Shown here: positions 44,782 through 54,399 of the stretch, one piece after another
How the letters are laid out: each line of letters starts with the position of its first letter
Numbering within the stretch: the stretch's first letter is position 1
Origin: Buddleja alternifolia
Lineage: Eukaryota > Streptophyta > Magnoliopsida > Lamiales > Scrophulariaceae
Reading direction: 5' to 3'
NCBI GenBank assembly: GCA_019426215.1
Contig: CM033391.1
Location: 22,154,949-22,218,948, forward strand
Length of the DNA: 64,000 nt
Notes under the pieces: model-generated
The model's input: the letters and a program-made list of their open reading frames with translations, nothing else
What the model was told of the DNA's origin: nothing
Database searches by the model: none
Made by a program: the position numbers and the translations under genes

Positions 44782-45877
44782 CTTTTCCATTTAGTCCAAA
44801 AAAGCCCAAATTCAAGAAACATTTATTTTATTCAATTTCCAAAGTCCATAAAATACCAATTTTATCTCATACTTGGAATTCAAATAAAACTCACAATATT
44901 TGAAAGTCCATGAAGAAGCCCACTTCTTCATTTAATCACACAAGGGCCCAATTTCAATATATCTCAATTTTGTTTTAATTTCGAAAGTCAATAAAATACC
45001 AATTTTATTTCATTCTCTCAAAATTCAAATAAAACCCCATATTTTTTAAAACCCATGAAGAAGCCCATTTTCAAAAACTCAATTTTATTTTAATATTGAA
45101 AGTCAATAAAATACTAACTCTATTTCGTCCTTTTGAAATTTAAGTAAGAGCCCATATTTTTTATAAGTTCATTTTTAGGTCCAAACCCAAAAACATATAC
45201 AATTGCATTTTAAACCCAAAACATAAAATTATAAATAATCCAAAGGGACCAAATTGTAATTTACCTAAATGCGGGAAAAACCCTAGGGTCGTAACCCTAG
45301 TGGGCCGCATTCATCGCAGCCCAAATTTGGATGGGGCAACGTTCGGTTGCCTCGGCGAGCAGCAACGCCGCAACTTCCAGCGGCAGCGCAACCTTGCAGA
45401 GGCTGCGCGTCACAGTGAACAACGTTGTTCGTGCATCTGTCGCCACGGGGGGTGTCGCAAGGTTGCGCCGCCACTGGAAGTGGCAGACTAGCGAACAATG
45501 TTGTTCGCTATGACGCGCAACCTCTCCGCGTACAGCGAACGTGCTGTTTGTGTGTACCATGCGCGACGACACAACGCCGTCACCTCCCACGCGCCGCCAC
45601 GCAACTGGCGGCCGTCCGATGGCTCCTCTACCATGTCCAAACAGCTGCTATTCACGCAGCCATTAATCCAAATTCCCAATTCCTCAGATTTATCATAAAC
45701 GCAATTTTAAATTTCTAAAATCCATTTTTTAGACCCAAATCAATTTTCAAATTTAAACAATTTTAATCGGTCCAAAAATAAAATCAGATAATTCAATCCA
45801 TTTTACATGCGATAAAACAAATTTAAAGCATATAAACATAAGCACATATAAAAGAATCCGAGCCATGTCAAAACCTT
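44782..45877 (-). other. Non-coding internal region of element L, right part, with a GC-rich block
   Basis: AT-rich with repeated phrases (AATAAAACCCATATTTTT and AAGTCAATAAAATACTAA type) at 44800-45240, then a sharply GC-rich block at 45290-45660. All frames there are short and overlapping with no domain. It leads rightward to the PBS-like site, so on the minus strand it is the leader/internal part of element L. Confidence 0.45.
45335..45510. repeat. Cluster of palindromes in the GC-rich block
   Basis: GGCAAC-GTTCG-GTTGCC is a stem-loop at 45335-45351. GAACAACGTTGTTC is a perfect 14 bp palindrome at 45417-45430. TAGCGAACAATGTTGTTCGCTA at 45489-45510 is a palindrome apart from two central bases, and shares GAACAA(C/T)GTTGTTC with the previous one. 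Confidence 0.75.
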
Positions 45878-45891
45878 GGCTCTTGATACCC
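45878..45891 (-). other. Degenerate primer-binding site of element L
   Basis: The minus strand reads GGGTATCAAGAGCC just after an LTR-like end CCCAACA. It resembles the TGGTATCAGAGCC site with two changes. The context (CAACA, short spacer, GGTATCAGAGCCAAGG) is the one usual in Ty1/copia elements. Confidence 0.55.
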
Positions 45892-46252
45892 TGTTGGGAT
45901 CATGTGGTACAACCCTGGGATGCCGGTTGCAGCGGAAGCACAAAATTTGAAAAATTCAAACAAAACGCGAGGTGTCACCAAATTAGGGCTAGGCGGACAT
46001 GGTACCATCGAATTCAAAAACTCACAAAAACTGCAACGTCTTTTTAAAAAACTCCCTGCTACACCTCTCTGGATTGATTTGCTCTAGTGCCCCAGGTGTT
46101 GCGCCTCTAAATTTATCCACACCTTAGTTTCTCTTTTCTTTTCTCTTCCACCTCTTTTCTCCTACCCAAAAATATATTCCTACCCTTTTCTCATAAGCCG
46201 AAATTCGATATTCTCTTGGCTAGCACTGGTAGAAATTTTCAAAAGAATATAA

Positions 46253-46280
46253 CACATATATATATATATATATATATACT
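46253..46280. repeat. (AT)n microsatellite
   Basis: About thirteen AT dinucleotides in an otherwise AT-rich LTR. Similar (AT)n runs occur at 6125-6147, 26997-27016, 28091-28109 and 29572-29588. Confidence 0.9.
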
Positions 46281-46350
46281 TGGAGGTCATCACCGTTAGT
46301 CACACACCACACACATACACGCCTCACACACTTATATAATATAGATGTGC

Positions 46351-46380
46351 GTTGTGTGTGTGTGTATATATATATATATG
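46351..46380. repeat. Compound (GT)n(AT)n microsatellite
   Basis: GTTGTGTGTGTGTGT is followed directly by TATATATATATATATG. Confidence 0.9.
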
Positions 46381-46869
46381 TATGTTATATTTATTTGTCA
46401 AGTTTCCTTCTTTCTTAAAACTCTTACTTAGTTAACCAGACCAGATCCACTAATTAACTAACAAGATCTTTCCATATATTTGTGATCCTTCCCAAAATAT
46501 ATATGATCTATCCAAATAAGATCTTTCCATATAATTAGTCAACTAATTAAATGGATCCTTTCCTTCTATTCATCAGATTTTTTGCCAAATCCACGATATC
46601 TATCCTAATATATTTTTAAAATCTTTCCATATCAATTGGTCATCTTATTAATTAGAATTGATCCGACTAAATATAATATAAAAAATATATATATTAAATA
46701 TATACATATACAAGATAAAATCCTCCACCAATTTCCCGATTAATCAATTCCAATTAATTAATCTTTCCACTAATTCACAAAGAATTGACTAGTCAATAGG
46801 CACTACACTAAGTTAAGTGTGTGATCTCTTAGACTCATTAACAAGCTAGCAATAAGTCATTTCCCATAG

Positions 46870-47300
46870 GCTAGATTAATTATTCGAATGTGGTGAGCAG
46901 AATCCTCAAGAATCAACATTCAAACGTTATGCTAATCATGTTCGAACGTCAACGCAAGAAGCTCCTTTTGATTCAAAGTCTATTATTATCGGAATTATAA
47001 GAGTGGGACAAAATGTTAATGCTGGTTATAATCAATTTACTGAGTCTGAAAGAGCATCTCTACAGTATGTAAAATAGGAAATAATAAATAATAAAACATT
47101 TGTTAGGTTGAAATGAGAGCATGTTATTGTAAGGAAGAAAAGATGGCAGTTTACACTGGTGGGTTACTTCATAGGAAAAAGGCCGTACTTTCCGGCAGTT
47201 AAAAGATTTTTTCCTCAATGCGGAAAGGTATTTCTGATGTTAAGGCTACGAATTCAAGATTTTTCTTCTTTAAATTTGATAATGTGGAGACTATGAATGT
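46870..47300 (+). pseudogene. LINE-d ORF1 fragment
   Basis: The plus strand carries GYFIGKRPYFPAVK near 47160, and RKGISDVKATNSRFFFFKFD at 47221-47280, matching DUF4283 of LINE-b (GYFLGKKLPF, KATSNGFYFFKFE). Upstream, paired palindromes at 46915 and 46938 match those in other LINE ORF1s. It is cut at 47300 by LTR X copy 4. Stops are frequent, and the left edge is approximate. Confidence 0.72.
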
Positions 47301-48625
47301 GTCGCCACACCACAATGCCAGCTCGATCCGGGAGATCGTCTCTTCTCGAACCAGCGCCAAGCGTCAGAACTTTACAAAATCTTTATCTGCTAAAATTAAA
47401 CTTATACATTCCGAATAAATGAACAATAAATTCCTCATCAATCTTACATACCCAATTATACATCCCAAAATATAACTCCCTCTAATAGCAACGAACCAAT
47501 GCTTTCTTTACTCTTCATTTCTCTCTTCGTATCCGACATACTAAGCTTATCTGAAAGGGAAGAAAGAAGGAAGGGTGAGTCCGAATGACCCAGTGAGGTA
47601 TAAACCATTTGTTTTACCTTTGATCTTTGAAACAGGATCAACAATGGAAGATACAACGAAAACAAGCATATATAGCAACGAGTATATGAATCAATCAAGA
47701 CGTCAGAAGGGCGAACAAACGAGTATCAAAACAAAGTAAGAACAAAGAAAACAACTCGTGTACTTTAGAACTCACGTCAAATGATTGTGTTCTGTCTCCC
47801 CACTGTCCCATACCAGCAGGAGACTTCACAACTTTCAATGCATACCATATGGTTTCAAGTGTTGGGACTATAGAGGTAGCTCCTATGGGCTTAAGAGGTG
47901 GCTCCCAACGTCGCATAGCATTGTGCCCCCTATAGCACTTAGCTCCCTTCACTAATCTATAGGTATCGGACTCTAGAGATGGCTCCCGCCATGTAGCACT
48001 TTGCGCCGAAGCCTCAAGAGATGGCTCCCACAGCGTAGCACTTAGCTCCCTTCACTCTGTCTTTAACAGTCAAAGCTTTAAATGAAGAAATGGGACATAT
48101 CGTGGATGGATGCGGGACATCAGGACTCTAGAGGTGGCTCCCGCCGTGTAGCACTTTGCACCGAAGCCTCAAGAGGTGGATCCCACGGCATAATACTTAG
48201 CTCCTTTAGCCAACGGAGTAGAGCCAAGAAATAATGGTCTCAATTAGATGATGGAAGATATGAACCAGGTATTGGTTTGACAAGACATAAGCTAATTGAC
48301 ACCGATCATACCGAAGACCAATTCAAGGCAAGACATGTACTATAGACGCAAAAGGAATAATCACTGAGGATAACGAGATATTAAATCGAACTAGATAATT
48401 AAGAATTTACAATCATCAGAATCACACACCAATAGTACCGATAAGATGATCGTAAAACGAAGCAAGGCAGACAAATGATATATATGAAAGTTGGTAAATC
48501 AAAGTCAAGCAAGAAGAATGAAATAGAAACCCTCACGGTTATAACTCGACATTGTAGTCTCGTGTCTCGTCTGAACTCCGGATATATCCTGCTATACAAA
48601 CACACCATCATACTCACATTCTAAC
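47301..48625 (-). mobile_element. LTR, family X copy 4 (truncated)
   Basis: It starts GTCGCCACACCACAATGCC, lacking about the last 25 bases of the minus-strand LTR end. Three of the ~87 bp modules are present (about 47870, 47975, 48120). The match ends near 48625, where LINE-e ORF1 begins. Both flanks are LINE ORF1 pieces in opposite directions, so the insertion site has been rearranged. Confidence 0.68.
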
Positions 48626-49253
48626 GTCTCGGATCAAATGCTACCAGATTTGAAGTTCGAACGTCAGATTCTCGACATTCAAATGTTAAAGAAAAATGAT
48701 TCTGCCCAGAACGTTCGGACGTTGAAATACGACATTCGAACGTCGGCTCAGAAAAAGGTTTTCCATCTCCGCCACTGCCATGCAAATTAGGGTTAGTGCT
48801 GCCAGATTCCACCATTAACCCCTCTTTTGGTGCTTTTTCCGGTGAATAAACACCAAATTAGCCAAGGAAGAACTCTGTAAACTACCTGAAACATTATGAT
48901 TCAATCCAGATCCATCTCCTATAAAACCAATCGAATGCCCTTTATACAGAATTGGAGAAGCAACCACATTCGCAAATTTCGTAGATAACGGTGGCGATTC
49001 ATTTTCATAAACATGATTATTCTAAAATTCTAGTACAACAATAATAGATTTCGAGTTTTCACCTTCGATTTTATCCACTAATTCATTGAATTAAGAAATT
49101 TTGAACTCTTCTCCAAAGCTCGGGAGTCTATGTGTAATTGAATCAAAATTAGAGAATCTTTGGATTGGTGAAGAATTAACATGAATGACCGAAAAAGACG
49201 ATGATCCACAAGAAAAAGACGACGAAGCATCCATCAACGTCCGACATTGGAGG
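48626..49253 (-). pseudogene. LINE-e ORF1, N-terminal part
   Basis: The minus-strand ATG is at 49232-49234 (MDASSSFSCGSSSFS), and the text that follows (IQRFSNFDSITHRLPSFGEE) matches LINE-b (LQRFSPDFETITHRIPTFNQ). The segment codes only the variable N-terminal part before DUF4283. A cluster of four palindromes of TTCGAACGTC type lies at 48654-48745 and encodes TFEC-type repeats. There are two or more stops. Confidence 0.75.
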
Positions 49254-49258
49254 ATTTC
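49254..49258. repeat. Target-site duplication of solo LTR X copy 2 (left)
   Basis: ATTTC lies directly before TGTAACATCC and is repeated at 52239-52243 after GGGCGCTACA. Confidence 0.85.
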
Positions 49259-49770
49259 TGTAACATCCTATATTTTTGTCTCCTAATTTTATAAGCTATG
49301 GTAGGAGATATAATTCTCGTTAACTAGATTTCGTGATTTATTCGATTCTATTGTTATCTTAGACTAAAGTGAATTAGGTGATACAGATGTGGTCTACTTG
49401 ATCTTTTAGATATTCTGTGGCATTAAAATTTATTTGGTAGAAGTTTTCTTGAAATTTGGGTCAAATGCATATTCTTTAAAGCTTTACGAGTAATGGGATT
49501 ACCGCAAAAGCAAAGGACTAAATTGGAATTTATGGGAACATACTTTAAATAGATTATACAATTTTAGAATTTAAAATAAAAGAGATTTATTGACTTTTGG
49601 ACTGAACTGAATGTTTTATAAGTCTTGGGTCAAAGTGAAAATGCTAAATAGTTGAAGGACTAATGTAATTGTACAAAGTTCATAAATGAGGTTAATGTTA
49701 AGGAGCATGACACGTCCCTCTTTGTTGTCACTACAAGGTTTGAGAGTAAGCCACCTCACCTATGTTCTTC

Positions 49771-49808
<38 letters not shown>
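49771..49808 (+). promoter_or_regulatory. Candidate TATA region of LTR X
   Basis: TATATACATATATATATATA follows a TCACCTATGTTCTTC stretch and precedes a CA-rich segment with CACAAACATACA, a plausible transcript start. It has expanded into an (AT)n microsatellite, so the exact box cannot be set. Confidence 0.4.
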
Positions 49809-49810
<2 letters not shown>

Positions 49811-51258
49811 TACCTACAGCACAAACATACATATAATCACAATTTGACCTATTCTTCCCTCACGACCAGGTATGGCACTCTTTCACTTCTCTTCTTTTCT
49901 AAGTATTGAACTATATCTTTTAATGTGTGGGCTTTAATTAAATGCACTTGTTCTCTATTCATGAAGTGTTGTACTCAATTACTTGTTATGTTTCGATCAC
50001 TAGGATCTCTTCCTATAAATTTTGTGTGGCTGATAACGTGATTATCGTAGTTAATTCATAAACTTATATAATTAGACAAAATTAAATTTGGTAATACAGT
50101 CTGAAATATTACTTCTTATTGATTAGTAAATATCATTGAAAATAATTTGTCATATATATGTATATTGGTTCACTTAATCTGCATGATACCTAATATCCTG
50201 CATTTTCAGTTTCTGGAGTTGGCCATTAGGTCTAGAATTAGGTGACCAAATAAGTGACTTTCTTGGTGTCAATGTTTCTGGAGCACTATGAACGTGTATA
50301 GAGTCTACCTGTAAAATTTTGTAGTAATTGAAGGTGTATTGAAATTTCTAAAATTCTTTGAGTAAACTGCCAGGTGCTGTCAGGCGAGTTTAAGAAAGTT
50401 TCGGTTTGAAGCCTAGTTGTCATATTTAGGAATTTTAATTCATTTCGACTATTTTACTGTAACACGTATGTATGTGTTGAGAGTGTTTTCTAAAATTTTG
50501 GGAATTTGTCAAGAAACAGGAGATTTTATACAATTATTTGAATCGTAAGTGTCTTTCCTGAAAACATCCCAGGTGCAGCCACGGTTTGGTGAGTGAATCA
50601 CCTAGTTAAATATGTCAATTGAATCTGGGACTTTTATACCATATTCTTCAACGTGATTAATCTGTTACTGAAAAGTTTGAGAGCAAAATCTTATTCAAGG
50701 GATTTATGACAAATTTTGTTGTGAGGGATTTATGACAAATTTTGTTGTGAAGCTACGCCAGTATATGGCTTACTTGAGATTTGTTTGAACCAAATTGCCT
50801 AAATGTCTAGGTTCTACTATATTTGTAGTATGACTTGTATTTGGTTGGATTATAAAGTATTATAAGTAAAGAAAATGACGGTGTATTTGGAAAGCAGGAT
50901 AGATTGGTATTCAGACGAGATACAAGGCTACAATGTCGAGTTGTAACAGTGAGGGTTTCTCTTTTCCTTGACACTTTTTAATTGCTTTACCTAATTGTTA
51001 TTCCCTTGTTTCGTTCCGCAACTATCTTATCGATATCTTGATGATTGCTTATTGAATGTAAATTCTTAAGTGTCCTGCTCCAGTCAATATCTCGTGATTC
51101 TCGGCGTTATCCTTTTCATGTCTATGGTACATGTTTTGTCTCGAAATGATCTTCGGTCTAATCGTTGTCAATTCCCGTGAGTCTTATCATATGAATATCG
51201 AGTCAATATCTTTCTTAACACGTTGAAACCATTGTATTCCTTGATTCTATTCTGTCGG

Positions 51259-51605
51259 CTAAAGGAGCTAAGTGCTATACGGGACAAAGTGCCACGCGAT
51301 GGCGGGGGCCACCTCTTGAACCCGTATGAGCCACCACTAGAATCCTGATGTCCGGCAACCGTCAGCGATATGTTCTTTTCTCGGTCTAAAGCTTTGACTC
51401 TTAAAGGCAGAGTGAAGGAACTAAGTGCTATACGAGACAAAGTGCCACGCGATGGCGGGGGCCACCTCTTGAACCCGTAGGAGCCACCTCTAGAATCCTG
51501 ACACTTGGAAACTTCACAGACTGGAGAGAGCTAAGTGCTATACGGGACAAAGTGCCACGCGATGGCGTGGCCACCTCTTGAACCCGTAGGAGCCACCACT
51601 AGAAT
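51259..51605 (+). repeat. Three ~85 bp modules in solo LTR X copy 2
   Basis: Units near 51259-51345, 51416-51498 and 51523-51605 read GGAGCTAAGTGCTATACG, GACAAAGTGCCACGCGATGG and CACCTCTTGAACCCGTA, then GGAGCCACC(A/T)CTAGAATCC. They are the reverse complement of the modules listed at 1744-2093. Confidence 0.8.
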
Positions 51606-52238
51606 CCTGACACCTGCAAATCTCAAAGGGTGTGAAGTCTCCCACTAGTATGGGACAGTTGGAAGACGGAACACAATCGTATGACATGAATCTAAAGTAT
51701 ATGAGTTATTCATTATCGTTTCGTATATGTTTCTTGATGTTCATCATCTTGACAGTTTGTTTTCTTTAATGATTCGCTCGATACGTGTGATCTTGTTTCT
51801 TTTGTAATCTTCCATTGCAGATTCCATTTTAAAGATAAAGGTAAAGCAAATCGTTAGCCTACCTCACTGAGTCATTCGGACTCACCCGTCCTTCTCTATT
51901 CTTTTTCAGATAAGCTTAGTATGTTGAATATGAAGGGAGAAATGAGGAGTAAAGAAAACATTGGTTAGTGGTTGTTAGAGGGAGTTATGCTTTGGGATGT
52001 ATTATTGGGTATGTATATGTATTGTCTTGGAGACTTTTGATTGATAGAGTTGTTGTTGAATTGTGTAAGACGGATAAAAGGATGTATTTGTTGGTTTAAT
52101 TGGAATGAAAATTTTCAGTTTCAGCAGATGAAGTATTGGTATAGTTCTGACGCTTAGCGCTGGCTCGAGTAAGGAAGGTCCTCCTGGATCGAGCTAGCGT
52201 TGCAGTGTGGCGGGCCACCTTGGTCGGTGGGCGCTACA

Positions 52239-52390
52239 ATTTCAGCTTGATAAATCGGGGATTAGGAGAGAGAGAAGAGAGCATTTTTTCTCAAGGACCT
52301 GTATTATTCTTTATCCTTTTCTATTTCTCTCTAGAGAGAAAGTTAGAGAGAGGGGAGAGCTGAAAGAACTCCAACATATTAATTATTGTT
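52239..52390 (-). other. 5' UTR of LINE-e beyond solo LTR X
   Basis: After the ATTTC duplication the minus strand reads, going toward the LTR, CTCTCTAGAGAG, then AAAAAATGCTCTCTTCTC, the same arrangement as the LINE-b 5' UTR. Removing the LTR places this in front of the LINE-e ATG. The upstream limit is approximate. Confidence 0.55.
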
Positions 52391-52537
52391 GTGTAATGCT
52401 TTGATGCTTGCTTAATATGGGATGCCTTCCATGGACTAGGTTTTATCTTTGAGTTTTGTTTTCTAGGTTGTACTGGGTCTTTTAGTACCCCTTAGCTTGT
52501 ATTTTAATTTTGCCATAGATTTACGTAAAGAATGCAT
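52391..52537. other. Short unassigned segment
   Basis: Nothing is recognisable; T-rich, with TTGTACTGGGTCTTTTAGTA at 52469. It may be the end of a plus-strand LINE 3' UTR or original flank. Confidence 0.3.
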
Positions 52538-53026
52538 TTTTCTTTTTGGAAAAATCAATTGCATAAATAAAAGGGGGGTAGCACAAAAAAAGTGCACAAG
52601 GGGATTCTTTGCCATAACCAAGCACCTACACTAGAACAAAAATAAGAATAACTAGTGCCTAACCAATCTAGTCTATAGACCAACATCTACCAAAAATAAG
52701 TAAACCCATGTTCAAACATTTATAATGCACGTTCAAACGATTACAAAGAATAACGTACCACGCTATCATCCAAATTCTCCTAATGTCAATAATAGCAACA
52801 TCACTCCTAAAAGCAAAATTCATCAATTAGAAACTCTTCGCAACGGCATCCTTGCTTATAGGCCTGCTCAATGAATTAGTCTTCGTTCTCTTTAGTTCAG
52901 ATTGAACTCGGAAGCTTGTGAATTGCTCAAATCATAATCCAATATATCTTCAACTAAACTTGCAAATTTATTCTTGACCAGTAATGTATCCTTACCTGAA
53001 TCTTCTCCATTACTCACATTCCTCAC

Positions 53027-54030
53027 CTAGACCAATGGGTCACTCTTCATTTTTTCTTTTCTTGTCTCTGTCTTTTTACTTACACTGATCCACTCACCAA
53101 TCTTAGGATTCAATTTCAAAAATTTATTGATGACTTGTTTCTTAGGGACATATGTATTCACCGGTGGTTCATCTTCCTTCCTAACTTTAGGACATTGTTG
53201 ACAACTATCCAAACGACTTACATACCTTGCAAGCCATGGGTTTCCATTCATATTCAACTGCTAGCCCACACGAACCATTGTATTCTTCTGATTTCGAAGG
53301 TAGCAACATGTAAACTTCCTCTTGAAATTCAGCCCCTATTGTCATGAGAATACACACCCTAGCATAGTCAATATGCTCCATGGATAAAATAAACGCATTA
53401 GGATATAATGGGCATTCTAATGCACTTACAACAAAATTTGACCCATATCGGAACTTTCTTATGCTCCTTCCTCTCGAGTGTCATTCCCATCCGCCATTTC
53501 TCAAGGAACAATGCTTGGCCTTGAATAACCAAGGTCCTCCCTCAAGAAATTCAGCCATAGCAGCCTTTGATTCAAGTTTGAAGTAGAAAAATCCGCTGCT
53601 AGTTGCTTTTACCTCCTTGAGCCCTTTCCAAACCAATGAAGTAGCCCACCAAAGTATTATCCCACCGATTCAATCCAGCTTTCATATGATCCCAAGTTGG
53701 ACAAACAAAATATTTACCATTAATTGTTTCTGATAGAATATATCGGTGTGATGTTCTTTAGATTCAATGAATTGTGAAGAATCGTTCACCACTCTTGGAC
53801 CCACATGTACACTTCCAATCAAAAACTCCATTTGATCAGGTACTGGTTCCAACGTTCAAATGTTGGAACCCTTATGTTCGAACGTTGAGTTAACTTCTAA
53901 AGATTTAGATGCTGGATGCAACGTTCGAAAGTTGGTTTCCTGACGTTCGAACGTTGCGTGAAAATTAGGTTTTTCCTGCGCGCCGCCAATTGACGTTTGA
54001 ACGTCACTATCACGATGTTCGAACGTCGTC
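53027..54030 (-). pseudogene. LINE-f ORF1
   Basis: Broken by several stops and frameshifts. Short peptides TFEHRDSDVQ, ATFERQETNF and STFEHKGSN recur in the N-terminal half; they are encoded by the palindrome cluster. DUF4283 remnants cover about 53750-53290. The knuckle reads CKVC followed by a stop in place of the usual HX4C. The C-terminal part (VNTYVPKKQVINKF) matches YVPKANV of LINE-g. Confidence 0.72.
53849..54027. repeat. Cluster of six ACGTTCGAACGT-type palindromes
   Basis: Positions: 53849-53866, 53874-53886, 53919-53935, 53942-53956, 53991-54006, 54014-54027. The best is TGACGTTTGAACGTCA, palindromic except at the two central bases. Consensus: ACGTTCGAACGTT with C/T and G/A exchanges. 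They come as three close pairs with spacers of about 6-8 bases and longer gaps between pairs. Confidence 0.88.
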
Positions 54031-54399
54031 TTCGCAACTTTTGCGTCTCCACCAGCCAAAACAGCTTGATAATTCCGACGTGATACCTTCCTTCAACAAC
54101 GAGTATGTTTGAGCCTTTACCATCGACTTTAATCCTATTGGGCCAATATCTTTTTTTTTTGGGTAAAAGTCCAGTTGTATATATAAAAAGTAAACACAAT
54201 TACAAAAAAAGCGCATAAGGGAATTGCCCTTACTGCACCATAGTAGTAACTAATATGCTAGATACTCCATTTCTCCATTAAACAAAAATGCATTTTAATT
54301 AAACAATCTACCAAGATCTCTTTACAGTCGTACTTTGCAATGATTCATCCAACTTCATTGATATGAGTTTATCTGTGATGATGTTAAGGACTCGACTAG

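Larger units (their letters stand above)
45892..46869 (-). mobile_element. LTR of element L (3' end intact, 5' end lost)
   Basis: The plus strand begins TGTTGGGATCATG, the complement of an LTR ending ATCCCAACA. The rest is AT-rich, with two microsatellites and repeated ATCTTTCCATAT phrases (46460-46640). No CCCAACA start is found before LINE-d sequence appears, so the LTR is truncated. The right boundary is approximate. Confidence 0.45.
49259..52238 (+). mobile_element. Solo LTR, family X copy 2 (complete, 2980 bp)
   Basis: It runs TGTAACATCC to GGGCGCTACA with 5 bp target duplications ATTTC, and has no internal region, PBS or purine tract outside. This copy defines the ends of family X. It is inserted in the 5' UTR of LINE-e, about 20 bases upstream of its ORF1 start. 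A TATA-like run lies at 49771, placing the three ~85 bp modules (51259-51605) and the last kilobase in the transcribed part. Family assignment (probably Ty3/gypsy) rests on the ends only. Confidence 0.9.
52538..54150 (-). mobile_element. LINE-f: L1 derivative with ORF1 but without ORF2
   Basis: On the minus strand it runs from the N-terminal ORF1 text (NRIKVDGKGSNILVVE, where LINE-g is inserted), through a palindrome cluster (53849-54027) and DUF4283 (GLKEVKATSSGFFYFKLE, FLEGGPWLF), to a half zinc knuckle CKVC. Soon after the ORF1 end, the text RRIWMIAWY appears, matching the very last ORF2 residues of LINE-a (RRLWRIAW). The 3' UTR (CTTGTGCACTTTTTTTG, GCAATTGATTTTTCC) and A-rich tail match LINE-h. 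The whole endonuclease-RT part is absent. Confidence 0.78.

Noticed and set aside
45283..45718. Host gene in the GC-rich block
   Set aside because: Many overlapping frames on both strands, no domain, no splice or start context, and position inside a non-coding retroelement.
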